The notes beneath the pieces are model-generated. The model was not told where the DNA came from. It saw nothing but the letters and a program-made list of their open reading frames with translations, and made no database searches. This document shows positions 33,362 through 42,506 of a stretch of DNA of 64,000 bases, piece by piece; the first letter of the stretch is position 1; every line of letters starts with the position of its first letter. Position numbers and translations under genes: made by a program. The DNA is from an uncultured Prevotellaceae bacterium. Lineage in GTDB: Bacteria; Bacteroidota; Bacteroidia; Bacteroidales; Bacteroidaceae. The stretch is from positions 1 to 64,000 of the forward strand of contig OMQN01000005.1 in the NCBI GenBank assembly GCA_900313235.1, in the 5' to 3' direction.

Positions 33362-34729
33362 CTATTCAAATTCATCTCCACCGATTTCGATTTCGCCACC
33401 TTCTTGCCATCCATCCAGGCTAACTTCTACTTCTGGTGTACGACCACCGAAAATACCCAACTTCACAACATAGCTTTTGCCGGGTAGGAAACAGAATTCT
33501 CCCGTCACCTCGTCTCGTGACTCTTCCAATTCAGGCGCCATCAACAGATAATCTGCCTCGACGGAACGATATGAGATGGGATCTGCATTATTCTTTTGCT
33601 GATATGCTACTTTCAGATGGAAAGTTGTCTCAGGAGGCAGTATCATATCGCCGCCCAAATGAACGCCAGGATTCTTTGTCCAATCTGTTTTGTCCATATC
33701 TTCACTCCAATCAATTTTGTATTTTTCAGGAGTCAGTGGTTGATAAGTTCCTTTTGTACCGTCCTCGTTTATGGAGGGTTCCATGAGAGGTATAAACATC
33801 TTGGATTCATCAAAACTAAAGTCCAGTTTGGAAACATCTACCTTTACCACATAAAGTCTACCTTTATAGCGAGCCTCTATCTGTATATCTTTAAACTCAA
33901 TATCCTTGCAAGACTTGTCGCCAGGATAAGCGTAGAACTTCAGTTGCGTCAGCAAGTGGCGCATATAGATAATCGGATTAACATCGTAATTGGACGAATA
34001 AGCACTATAATTACCGATATTCATGATGTGGTTGCGCGTTTCCAACGACAAATCACTATAACCCGGATAGTTATTGCGAAGCATCTCATCGGTAAATCGA
34101 ATGGAGTGACCCGTCATAATATCCTGAGTGCCATCCAACTCTAAATCATAATAGATGCCTGTTTCGTCGCGATGGGCATTGGTGGCATCAATGTTTACAT
34201 CATCTATGTGGTAGACATAGAAATTATAGCCAATATCTTGGTGACGAGTGCCATAATAGAGAATGCTGTCCACACGAAGATTCTTGCGTAACATGTGGAT
34301 GGCTCCCGACTCTATGTCTATGCGAGCAGGCATGCCTAACCACTCGTTGTCGCTGTCGTCAATTAAGCAGTCGGGGTTGTCGTCCTTAGAGTGCTGCTTA
34401 AACGATGGGTTATAGGCAAACGGTCCCTGGTCGTCAGGGTTGTCGCGGAAAGCAAAGACATAGAAGCGCGCATCCTTGAAACGAGCCACATTGGCGACAT
34501 CGTCCAATGGTCCTTGACCACGTGACACATTAGTGATTTGGAAAGATGGCCCTGAAACTGACAGCGAGACCGGCAGTCCTTTACCAGTAGAGCGCCCACT
34601 CTCGTCATTGCGTAGAGCATCCGGTATCTCAGGTTCATAATCGATGCCCGGATACGACTCTGACGAACAGCCAAGCATAACCGCTACTGTCATCATCCAT
34701 AGTGCCATATAGTTCCAAGAATATCTCAT
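33362..34729 (-). CDS. Fimbrillin-like lipoprotein of the fimbrial operon
   Basis: The 455-residue protein has a lipobox VMLGC (Cys about 20) after a hydrophobic start MRYSWNYMALWMMTVAVML. Its body has fimbrillin-type pieces: 'GYNFYVYHIDDV', 'IYMRHLLTQLKFYAYPG', 'GDMILPPETTFHLKVAY', and the ending 'SLDGWQEGGEIEIGGDEFE' is like the other subunits. It may be an anchor or tip subunit rather than the shaft. The ATG at 34727-34729, 16 nt after the upstream stop, gives the lipoprotein signal; the longer frame to 34774 would overlap the previous gene. Confidence 0.75.
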   Translation of the reverse strand: MRYSWNYMALWMMTVAVMLGCSSESYPGIDYEPEIPDALRNDESGRSTGKGLPVSLSVSGPSFQITNVSRGQGPLDDVANVARFKDARFYVFAFRDNPDDQGPFAYNPSFKQHSKDDNPDCLIDDSDNEWLGMPARIDIESGAIHMLRKNLRVDSILYYGTRHQDIGYNFYVYHIDDVNIDATNAHRDETGIYYDLELDGTQDIMTGHSIRFTDEMLRNNYPGYSDLSLETRNHIMNIGNYSAYSSNYDVNPIIYMRHLLTQLKFYAYPGDKSCKDIEFKDIQIEARYKGRLYVVKVDVSKLDFSFDESKMFIPLMEPSINEDGTKGTYQPLTPEKYKIDWSEDMDKTDWTKNPGVHLGGDMILPPETTFHLKVAYQQKNNADPISYRSVEADYLLMAPELEESRDEVTGEFCFLPGKSYVVKLGIFGGRTPEVEVSLDGWQEGGEIEIGGDEFE

Positions 34730-34745
34730 TTCTTTCTTATCATCA

Positions 34746-36131
34746 TTAATAAAGTTCGGGCTGGGTGCCGTCATCTGTTTCTACTGGATAGTCAGGATCA
34801 TCTATCTGCTCCCAACTGCTGAAGCCACCGTCACCATTGCCAGATGCTATTCCCTCAGGATTAAGCTTCATGACGCCAGGAATGTTAAGCACAGCATGAT
34901 CACACGACTTGGTGGCATATTGCATATTGGAAGAGTATTCTATCAAATTAGCCTGCTTCAGCACATGATATAGATTAACCTTGCCAAAAACCTTGCGAAC
35001 GACCTCCTCCGTGGTACCATCATCATTAGGACGCTTGAACTTATAGGAGAGCGAGAGTTGCAGGATGCCGGGACCCGTCAGGTCGGTAGGCTTAGAACTG
35101 TGCAGAATGCTCAACACATTGATATTGGCATGAACTCTGACCTTGGTATTACTTTCGTCGTCAACAATTGGCGTGCCGCTCTCGTTAATCAGCGTGGTAG
35201 TAAATTGCATCTTGTTAGTCTTTTTCAAATACAGATGACCATCAAATAGACTGCACTTACTGGGAATGCCGGAAATCTCACCAACAACGCTCTCAACAAC
35301 AAAAGGATATTTAGTAACATCCTTCTCAATGTCGAAATTGATATCTATGTTCTGCGTAAGAAGGCGTGGTGCACAGGTGATTGCCATCTCTGCATGGTCA
35401 GCCACATCGGTAAGGTCAACCAGACCGACAAAGACAGGAGGATAGTTTGTCTTGATGATATCAAATCCCTGATTGTAATCCAGTCCCAACAGGCTTTCCA
35501 TATCGATGTTACCATCATCATCGGCATGGTAACGATGAGTATTGTAAACGAACTCTACCTCGTCGTACTGCATCCCCGTTCCGTCGGTTTCCATGTATTT
35601 CTGCACATTGGTATAGATATGGTCGTAGAGATGCTTGTCCATACTCATAGCATAGAACTTATACGTTCCATTAGGCAGCTGGAAATGGTCAACCTCTATC
35701 GTTTCGGAAGGTGTTTCTGGCTCATCACCACCTTCTTCTTCAGGTTCGAAGGTATCAGGGCTGTCACCGCCATTGTTAGGTTCGGTAGGATCAATCGTAT
35801 AGTTATTGTCCGTTCTAGGTGCCGGTGGCTCTGGGGGAACGATAGATGGGTCTATCCATCCAACGACATCGTCAGGGGCATTATAGAAATAGTGTCCTCG
35901 CAGGTTTTCGGTAGACACCATCATGCCACGCTTGTAATGGTTGATAACACGCACCGCCATTACCGCCATACTGTCTGGCAGAGTAGCTCCATCAGCTACT
36001 GACCAATCATAATCGAAGCGAATGTTACCGTTATGGCCGTCATGAGCATCACACAGTTCTGCTTCAGTACATGCTGACATCATATACAGCACGAAGAAGA
36101 GGGGCCATATCATCCAGTAGAATTTACTCAT
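34746..36131 (-). CDS. DUF5119-like lipoprotein of the fimbrial operon
   Basis: The 461-residue protein has a lipobox MMSAC (Cys about 21), then 'AELCDAHDGHNGNIRFDYDW', which recalls DUF5119 proteins of Bacteroidales fimbrial clusters (family assigned from memory, moderate confidence). A Pro/Glu/Asp-rich stretch lies at about 97-145. The C-terminus is Gly/Asp-rich and lacks the usual fimbrillin ending, so it may be an anchor (FimB/Mfa2-like in role). Its start overlaps the end of the DUF3575-type gene by 8 nt, a sign of translational coupling. Confidence 0.7.
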   Translation of the reverse strand: MSKFYWMIWPLFFVLYMMSACTEAELCDAHDGHNGNIRFDYDWSVADGATLPDSMAVMAVRVINHYKRGMMVSTENLRGHYFYNAPDDVVGWIDPSIVPPEPPAPRTDNNYTIDPTEPNNGGDSPDTFEPEEEGGDEPETPSETIEVDHFQLPNGTYKFYAMSMDKHLYDHIYTNVQKYMETDGTGMQYDEVEFVYNTHRYHADDDGNIDMESLLGLDYNQGFDIIKTNYPPVFVGLVDLTDVADHAEMAITCAPRLLTQNIDINFDIEKDVTKYPFVVESVVGEISGIPSKCSLFDGHLYLKKTNKMQFTTTLINESGTPIVDDESNTKVRVHANINVLSILHSSKPTDLTGPGILQLSLSYKFKRPNDDGTTEEVVRKVFGKVNLYHVLKQANLIEYSSNMQYATKSCDHAVLNIPGVMKLNPEGIASGNGDGGFSSWEQIDDPDYPVETDDGTQPELY

Positions 36132-37300
36132 GATGTTCGTTCTCCTTTCTCTCCAACGTTGTTTCAGCAGACTTCTTCTCCTGAGGAGTTTGCGTATTTG
36201 GTTTGGAATCTTTCGCTTTCTGAATCACAGCACGACGACTGCTTTCAGCAACCTCGTCATAGACCTGCCAGAACTTGCGCAGGATCGACTCACGAGTAGC
36301 GCGATAGTGAGCTACACTGTCGCGGATTTGCAGATGGCTGTTGCGAATACTATCTCTACGGGTATCGTAGACGTCATCGACATCACGACGATAGCGATAC
36401 TTGGCAAGAACTGGAACATGACCTAAGCGGTAGACAAGTCCTACGCGTATCTCATTAACCATTGGCAGGATGGACGCAGGCTTGGTTTCAATAACTGGAT
36501 AACAATCAGTACGGGCATCGTGGGTATATACTTTGTCCTTATAATAGACCACACCGCCACTGATTCCGAACTCCAAGTCAATAGAATTGCCATTCTCAAA
36601 AGCAAACATTGGTTTGACAAGACCATAGGAGACACCGCCCATCAAGGCAGTACCTTGGTGACCATTACCACCAAACAAGAAGGAATATTTACCGTATGAT
36701 GCAAAAACACCACGATACCAAGTAGTCGTAGGGTGCTTGACTTTGGAACGACGAATAGCTATAGCTTTGTCCCAAAAGTATTTGTGCTTGGCCAAGCCAC
36801 GTCGACCGATCTGACGGGCACGCCAATACTGCCGACCTTCCAAACGTACTTCGAATAGATTATAAACAAAGTGGTTGGTATAAGTATGACTGGTCTGCCA
36901 ATTATAACGAACGTTGAAACCAACGGCCCAACGGTTCCAATTGGTATTACGGATGTCAAACTCTGCGCCAAAATTAGGAATCAGTAATGCCCAGTCGACC
37001 ATATTGGTACGCAGAGCAATACGGTCAAAGATTTCAAGAGTGTCAACGCCCGAACGAATGACGGGCACCATCTGGTTTACAGGAGCGAAACGACGTTTCT
37101 TATTATCATTTTTACCCCCCCCCACCTATGGTTGTTTTACTATCTGAGGCAGAAGACACGACAACAGAAGACGCCTTCTTCAAAGGGGAAGAAGAGTCGG
37201 CTTGATGTTCTGTGTCCATGACCTGAGCGCTTACCATAGTTATCGGTAATAAGAGTAATACACACAGCCAAATATATCTGAAGGAATCTGAATTCTCCAT
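36124..37300 (-). pseudogene. DUF3575-type surface protein gene, off-phase at a G9 tract (probably phase-variable)
   Basis: The N-terminus (MENSDSFRYIWLCVLLLLPI, signal peptide ending VSAQ) runs from 37300 and hits a stop just after a run of nine G (minus strand; C run at 37115-37123). The body, from 'KNDNKKRRFAPVNQ' to the stop at 36124, is one frame away and has the DUF3575 pattern ('RIALRTNMVDWALLIPNFGA', 'AVGFNVRYNW', 'GLVYRLGHVP'). The whole span is 3 x 392 + 1 nt, so losing one G (eight G) restores one 391-residue frame. It is the first gene of the fimbria-like operon. It may be a reversible switch or, less interestingly, a sequencing error in the run. Confidence 0.8.
37115..37123 (-). 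repeat. Homopolymer of nine G (minus strand)
   Basis: This is nine C on the plus strand, inside the coding part of the first gene of the fimbria-like operon. The frame is open with eight G and closed with nine, as read here. No comparable run is found within the other genes of the operon. Confidence 0.9.
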
Positions 37301-37356
37301 CAATAAGATAGCTTTAGACTTTATGTTATTAATCCTTTTTTAAGGAAGGACGGCGG

Positions 37357-37387
37357 CAAAGTTAAGCAAATTTTTATTAACAACAAA
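37357..37387 (-). promoter_or_regulatory. Promoter of the fimbria-like operon
   Basis: On the minus strand TTTG (37384-37387), 19 nt, then TAACTTTG (37357-37364). The leader to the ATG at 37300 is about 54 nt. This is the only strong promoter seen for the nine-gene run 37300-22799. Confidence 0.75.
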
Positions 37388-37490
37388 GGGTTTGTAGTGT
37401 AAAAATTGTTAATATTTGCAAATGCCACATATTTTATCATTGTGTACGCACACCAAAGAGCAAAATACTTATAACATTTTCACAAAACAA

Positions 37491-37524
37491 ACAATGCCCA
37501 ACGGAGAGAACCGTTGGGCATTGT
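37491..37524 (-). terminator. Terminator of the CHASE2 to MFS run
   Basis: ACAATGCCCAACGG (37491-37504) and its complement (37511-37524) form a perfect 14-bp stem; on the minus strand TTGTTTTG follows. It ends the MFS gene transcript and isolates the fimbrial operon. Confidence 0.85.
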
Positions 37525-37543
37525 TTAATATCGTTTTCGGTGG

Positions 37544-39004
37544 TTATTCTTCAGGGATGACGGGCTTGTACTTGGGTACAAGGGCCTTCATGATGCACCA
37601 GCCGACGAGGTAGGCCACGGCACAATAGCAGAAGACAATCATATAGCCGGCAGGCTTGCCTGACTCACCAAAGAAGGTGAAGGCATCGCCCTGAGATTCG
37701 GCATAGTCGAAGAGGACACCCGACACCTTATTGATGGCAAAGCTGCACAGTCCGCCAAACATAGTACCGATACCTGTTATCGTGGCTACGGCCGACTTGG
37801 GGAACATGTCACCAATGGTGGAATAGAGGTTGGCCGACCATGACTGGTGACCAGCGCCTGCCAGACCGATAATAATGGCGGGAATCCATGGAGATATGCC
37901 GGAAAGGGGCTGTGCGAACATGGCAAAGATGGGGAAGAAGGCAAAGATGAGCATGGCACGCATGCGGCCTGCATAGGGATTCATGCCCCACTTCTCTACG
38001 AAGAGTTTAGGCAGATAACCACCGTAGATGGACACGATGGTGACGATGAGATAGAGCACAAAGATGAGCATCTTACCGGTCATCGTTGTGACAGGATAGC
38101 CCAGAGAGTTGAAGTAGTCAGGAGCCCAGAACAGGAAGAACCACCACACACCGTCGGTCATGAACTTGCCGACAATGAACGACCACGTCTGACGATATTT
38201 GAAACAGTCAATCAGCGACAGCTTGTTCTTCTCTTCCTCAGGCTCTTCTGCTGCGATGGTTTCAGCAGCGTTGGCATTGTCTGACTCGATATAGAGCAGT
38301 TCGGCGGCATTAACAAATTTGCTTCTTGAAGGGGGCATATAGATGAACAGCCACAAACCTGCCCACACGAAGCCCAGCGCACCGATGATGATGAAAGCCA
38401 TCTCCCAACCAAAGGCATCAGCCAAGGCAGGAATGCTGAGCGGAGCTATCAAGGCACCGATAGAAGCGCCGGCATTGAAGATAGAGGTGGCGAGGGCACG
38501 GTCTTTCTTAGGGAAATACTCAGCGGTTACCTTGATGGCTGCAGGGAAGTTGCCCGACTCACCCATTGCCAGTATCATGCGGCAACCGATGAACAGCCAC
38601 ACGCTGACCGTCATTCCGAAAAGGCCCATCTGCGAGGCTTTGTCCATGGTCTTCAGCACAGCCATGCTGTCGACATCGTTGATCCAACAGGTGGCAATGC
38701 CGCATCCGGCATGCAGGCAGGCGCCGACACTCCACAGGATGATGGCCGAGATGTAGCCTTTCTTGGTACCCATCCAGTCGATGAACTTACCGGCAAAAAG
38801 GGAGATGACGGCATAGAAGAGGGAGAACACGGCGGTGATAGTACCATAGTCGTCGTTATCCCAATGGAAATCTATCGAGATGTAATTGGTGTTTAACAAC
38901 GACAGGACCTGGCGGTCCATATAGTTAATGGTAGTAGCCAGGAAGAGCAGGCTACAAATCACCCAACGGAAGTTGGACATCTTTGAGGTTTGAATAGCGT
39001 TCAT
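37544..39004 (-). CDS. MFS transporter, hexuronate (ExuT)-like
   Basis: The 486-residue protein has twelve hydrophobic segments and the sugar-acid transporter pattern: 'TTINYMDRQVLSLLNTNYI', 'GTITAVFSLFYAVISLFAGK', 'RMILAMGESGNFPAAIK' and 'FPKKDRALATSIFNAGASIG'. These match anion:cation symporters of the ExuT group that import galacturonate or glucuronate with protons. It follows the MurF-Alr gene by 20 nt, so it may be co-transcribed. No uronate catabolic genes are nearby, so the substrate is not confirmed. Confidence 0.85.
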   Translation of the reverse strand: MNAIQTSKMSNFRWVICSLLFLATTINYMDRQVLSLLNTNYISIDFHWDNDDYGTITAVFSLFYAVISLFAGKFIDWMGTKKGYISAIILWSVGACLHAGCGIATCWINDVDSMAVLKTMDKASQMGLFGMTVSVWLFIGCRMILAMGESGNFPAAIKVTAEYFPKKDRALATSIFNAGASIGALIAPLSIPALADAFGWEMAFIIIGALGFVWAGLWLFIYMPPSRSKFVNAAELLYIESDNANAAETIAAEEPEEEKNKLSLIDCFKYRQTWSFIVGKFMTDGVWWFFLFWAPDYFNSLGYPVTTMTGKMLIFVLYLIVTIVSIYGGYLPKLFVEKWGMNPYAGRMRAMLIFAFFPIFAMFAQPLSGISPWIPAIIIGLAGAGHQSWSANLYSTIGDMFPKSAVATITGIGTMFGGLCSFAINKVSGVLFDYAESQGDAFTFFGESGKPAGYMIVFCYCAVAYLVGWCIMKALVPKYKPVIPEE

Positions 39005-39024
39005 AGTTTATCGATTATTTTTTA

Positions 39025-41658
39025 TTAGTCTTGGAAATATACTTTCTTGACACGGTTGCTGACACCCGTCAGCACCTCATAAGGAATGGTGTCGAGGATG
39101 TCGCTAAGCACCGAAGCAGGCAGGTGCTCGCCGAAGATTTCCACGCTATCACCCTCGTGGACATTGGGAATGTCGGTGACGTCAATCATGGCGACATCCA
39201 TACAGATGTTACCCACATAGGGAGCCTTCTGTCCTTTCACCAAACAATAGCCGGCACCACGACCGAGGTGACGGTTCAATCCGTCAGCATAGCCGATAGG
39301 GATGGCGGCGATGAGACTGTCGCGCGTCAAGACGCCACGACGCGAATAGCCCACGGTCTCGTCCTTGGGGACACGACGGAGTTGGAGAATGGTGGTCTTG
39401 AGGGTGGAAACAGGGCGAAGGGGAGCCGCAGCAGAGTCGACGGGAGACCCGCCGACCGCGGGAGCAGCGGGAGCGGCGGCACGGGGATCGTAGCCGTAAA
39501 GGCCGAGGCCAAGACGACACATATCCATCTGGCGCTCAGGGAAATGCTGGATGGCAGCACTATTATCCATGTGGCGGATAATCTTATGGGGGAAGGCAGC
39601 CTGCAGACGGCGGCTGGCCTTGTCGAACTTCTCGAACTGCATAGTGGAGAAGTTGTCGAAGTCATCACTGTCGGAACCGACGAAATGACTGAAGACGGAA
39701 CGCGGTATGATGGCGTTCTGGCTCTTCAGACGGCGGATAACCTCGTCAATATCCTTCTCAGGGTCGAAGCCAAGGCGGTGCATACCCGTATCGAGTTTGA
39801 TGTGTACGGGCCAACCCGTAATACCTTGTTGCTCAGCGGCACGGATGAGGGCATCCATCAGACGGAACGAATAGACCTCTGGCTCGAGATCGTAGTCGAA
39901 CATCGTCTTGAAGGCCGTCATCTCCGGGTTCATAATCATAATGTTCTGCGTAATGCCGTTGCGACGCAGTGTGACGCCCTCGTCAGCAACAGCCACTGCG
40001 AGGTAGTCGACACGGTGGTCCTGCAGAGTCTTGGCAACCTCCACGGCACCAGCGCCATAGGCATCGGCCTTGACCATGCAGACCAGTTTGGTCTCCGGCT
40101 TCAAGAAGGAGCGATAGTAGTTGAGGTTGTCGACCAGTGCATTGAGGTTAACCTCCAGAATGGTCTCGTGGACCTTCTGCTCCAGCTGTTCCGTGATACG
40201 GTCGAAGCCGAAAGCACGAGCGCCCTTGACGAGGATGACCTCGTCATGCAGCTGGCGGAAAGCATCGCTGGCAAGGAAGGCATCGGTGGTGGGGAAGAAG
40301 AACACACCAGCGGCAAAACCGCTGGACACACTACCCGCCGGAGAAACGGCGGGAGTAGTGGATGCAGCGCTGGCGGGCAAACCGCCAGCCACAGGCACAA
40401 CGGCAGCTGAGAGGGCGGCAGTGATGCGGGGGCCAATGGCGATGAGCTTGGTGATGCCGCGCTTCAGGCAGAGTGCAAGCACCTCCGCATAGAGGTCGGC
40501 ATCGTCACGGCCAGTCTGGTAGATATCGCTGAGGATAAGCGTGCGGTTATCAGTAGGAAGCCCCTTGACCGCATGCGTGCGGCGCGCCATGAAGTCAAGG
40601 GCGATATCGAGGGAGTTGATGTCGCTATTGTACGAGTCGTTGATGAGCAGGCAGCCATGCTGACCTTCCTTGACTTCCAGACGCATCGCTACTGGTTCAA
40701 GGTGGGCCATGCGCTCAGCCAATTGCTCGGGAGTAATGCCGAGGTGAAGCGCTACTGCCGCACAGGCGAAGGAGCACTGCAGAGATGCCTCGTCGAAGAA
40801 AGGCAGCTGATAGTTCGCGCGCGTTCCTTTATATATATAGCTAATACTTGTATGACTAGTATCACTAGTGGGACTCGTTACTGACTCTATATAGAACGGT
40901 GCCGACTGGTTGTCGCGGCTCCAGCCAATCTTCTCGCCTTTGAAGCCGGAACGGCGGATACAACGGCTGATGATGTCGTCGTCGCTATTGTAGGCAAGGA
41001 CCTTGGCATGGCTGAAGAGTTGCATCTTCTCCGTACACTTCTCCTCCATGGTACGGAAGTTTTCCTGGTGGGCGGCACCGAGCGATGTAAGTACACCGAT
41101 GGTAGGCTGGATGATGTCGCAGAGCGACGCCATCTCGTCGGGTTGGCTGATGCCAGCCTCAAAAAGGCCCACCTGCGTATGTTCGTTGAGCAGCCAGACA
41201 GAGAGGGGGACACCAATCTGTGAGTTGTAGCTCTTGGGCGAGCGTGTCACGGTCATGGATGGCGACAGCAGCTGATAGAGCCACTCTTTGACCATCGTCT
41301 TACCATTAGAACCCGTGATGCCCACGATGGGGATGTTGAACTCGTCGCGGTGGCGCTCTGCCAAGCGCTGAAGGGCCTCCAGGGGCGAGGGGACGACGAG
41401 GAAGTTACAAGCCCCCTCCATTCTCTCCCAAATAGGGGCGGCATCAGCAGCAACAACGAAGTTGCGGACGCCACGGCGGTAGAGGTCGGCAATATAGCGA
41501 TGGCCGTCGTTGCGGGTTGTTTTCAAGGCGAAAAACAGTGTCTCTTCGGGGAAACAAAGGGAGCGGCTGTCGGTAAGCAGCCAACTAATCTGTGCATCAG
41601 CGGTGCCGATGCGGCGTGCTCCAAGGAGCGTGGTTATTTTTTCAATTGTGTATGTCAT
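39025..41658 (-). CDS. murF-alr: Bifunctional MurF ligase-alanine racemase
   Basis: The N-terminal half (about 1-430) is UDP-MurNAc-tripeptide:D-Ala-D-Ala ligase with the ATP loop GITGSNGKT (113-121). The C-terminal half is a PLP-dependent alanine racemase with LVCMVKADAYGAGA (lysine about 528), 'HIKLDTGMHRLGF' and 'NICMDVAMIDVTD'. The fusion makes D-alanine and uses the dipeptide in the same chain, and is known in Bacteroidota. At 877 residues it is somewhat long; two Ala/Pro/Gly/Ser-rich inserts (about 415-445 and 730-750) coincide with the GC-rich palindromes B and C. It starts 5 nt after the GSCFA gene. Confidence 0.95.
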   Translation of the reverse strand: MTYTIEKITTLLGARRIGTADAQISWLLTDSRSLCFPEETLFFALKTTRNDGHRYIADLYRRGVRNFVVAADAAPIWERMEGACNFLVVPSPLEALQRLAERHRDEFNIPIVGITGSNGKTMVKEWLYQLLSPSMTVTRSPKSYNSQIGVPLSVWLLNEHTQVGLFEAGISQPDEMASLCDIIQPTIGVLTSLGAAHQENFRTMEEKCTEKMQLFSHAKVLAYNSDDDIISRCIRRSGFKGEKIGWSRDNQSAPFYIESVTSPTSDTSHTSISYIYKGTRANYQLPFFDEASLQCSFACAAVALHLGITPEQLAERMAHLEPVAMRLEVKEGQHGCLLINDSYNSDINSLDIALDFMARRTHAVKGLPTDNRTLILSDIYQTGRDDADLYAEVLALCLKRGITKLIAIGPRITAALSAAVVPVAGGLPASAASTTPAVSPAGSVSSGFAAGVFFFPTTDAFLASDAFRQLHDEVILVKGARAFGFDRITEQLEQKVHETILEVNLNALVDNLNYYRSFLKPETKLVCMVKADAYGAGAVEVAKTLQDHRVDYLAVAVADEGVTLRRNGITQNIMIMNPEMTAFKTMFDYDLEPEVYSFRLMDALIRAAEQQGITGWPVHIKLDTGMHRLGFDPEKDIDEVIRRLKSQNAIIPRSVFSHFVGSDSDDFDNFSTMQFEKFDKASRRLQAAFPHKIIRHMDNSAAIQHFPERQMDMCRLGLGLYGYDPRAAAPAAPAVGGSPVDSAAAPLRPVSTLKTTILQLRRVPKDETVGYSRRGVLTRDSLIAAIPIGYADGLNRHLGRGAGYCLVKGQKAPYVGNICMDVAMIDVTDIPNVHEGDSVEIFGEHLPASVLSDILDTIPYEVLTGVSNRVKKVYFQD
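39437..39460 (+). repeat. GC-rich intragenic palindrome, site C
   Basis: TCGACGGGAGACCCGCCGA (39437-39455) is an imperfect palindrome followed by CCGCGGG, in the racemase part of murF-alr. It encodes AVGGSPVDS in the gene's direction, in the same frame as sites B and D. Confidence 0.55.
40334..40391 (+). repeat. GC-rich intragenic palindrome doublet, site B
   Basis: Two palindromes lie side by side: CCGCCG/CGGCGG arms at about 40335-40352 with a 6-nt loop, and CTGGCGG/CCGCCAG arms (40370-40376/40382-40388) with a 5-nt loop. The gap contains GTAG. The second matches the core of sites A and D. The DNA encodes 'AGGLPASAASTTPAVSPAG' at the junction of MurF and Alr. Confidence 0.6.
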
Positions 41659-41663
41659 AGTCG

Positions 41664-42506
41664 TTATGATTGAGAGCCGGAGTCACAGGGGACAAGGGCT
41701 GCGGGATATTTCTGACAGAAGGCAGCAAGGCGCTGCTGTGTCTGTTCATGGAAAGTGCGATACTCTGGCGAGTCCGCATGGAAGGGTTTGTGTGCCAGGG
41801 CCTGCTTGAGAGGGTGCCAGTCGGCAAGAAAGTCTTTGGCGGCTGGCGAGAAGTAGCTGTCGACCAGGCGCTCCCAGATGTAGTCCACAGCCTGTGCAGA
41901 GGGGTGCAGCATGTCGGGGGCATAGAAGCGGTAGTCGCGGAGTTCGTCGAGGACGAGTTCGTAGGCAGGAAAATAATGAAGGCTGACGGATGATGTCTGG
42001 TGGATGAGTTTATCGATAGCGAGCAGCAAGGTTGCCTTCGACAACTGTGAGCCGTGGTAACCGTATTTGCGATAACGGATGGGGCTGACGGTCAGTACAA
42101 CATGTACGTCGGGATAGATACTGCGAAGGAGGTCTACCGATTGGCGAAGGTAGTCGGCACACTCATCCACGGAGAGTACTTCTTCCTGAAAGAGATGCTG
42201 GGGGCGCTTCTCACAGTTGTCGACGATTTCGCCAGTTGCCTTGAGACGGTAAACATGGTTGGTGCCGAGGGTAAGGAAGGCGACACGGGGAGTCACTGGA
42301 GAAGTGGCGGCCAGGCGCTGAATGGTATGGAGAATGCTGGCAGGGTTATACATGACACCATAGGGATTGACGGTGGCGGGGAAGGCCTCGTCGCGGAAGC
42401 GCTGGCCTACGGCATCGGCAAAACAAGAACCCACGAAGAGAATCTCTTCGCAGGGCTCTATATGGAATGGAGGCTCATGGATGACTACCTGTGTGCGGAA
42501 CTCCAT
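41664..42506 (-). CDS. GSCFA-domain protein
   Basis: The 280-residue protein contains the motif that names the family, LFVGSCFADAVGQRF (about 24-38), with 'VNPYGVMYNPASIL' after it. 'FLTLGTNHVY' and 'VLTVSPIRY' follow, as in SGNH-like hydrolase folds. GSCFA proteins are thought to be SGNH-type esterases or acyltransferases, but no substrate is known. Its ATG (42504-42506) overlaps the DUF4384 stop by one base (TGATG), so translation is coupled. It lies directly before murF-alr. Confidence 0.9.
   Translation of the reverse strand: MEFRTQVVIHEPPFHIEPCEEILFVGSCFADAVGQRFRDEAFPATVNPYGVMYNPASILHTIQRLAATSPVTPRVAFLTLGTNHVYRLKATGEIVDNCEKRPQHLFQEEVLSVDECADYLRQSVDLLRSIYPDVHVVLTVSPIRYRKYGYHGSQLSKATLLLAIDKLIHQTSSVSLHYFPAYELVLDELRDYRFYAPDMLHPSAQAVDYIWERLVDSYFSPAAKDFLADWHPLKQALAHKPFHADSPEYRTFHEQTQQRLAAFCQKYPAALVPCDSGSQS

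Noticed and set aside
36124..37125. Separate gene starting at GTG 37125 in the G-run
   Set aside because: That start would lack a signal peptide, although the body is a DUF3575-type outer-membrane protein. The signal peptide lies upstream in the other frame, so one gene split at the G tract is the better reading.
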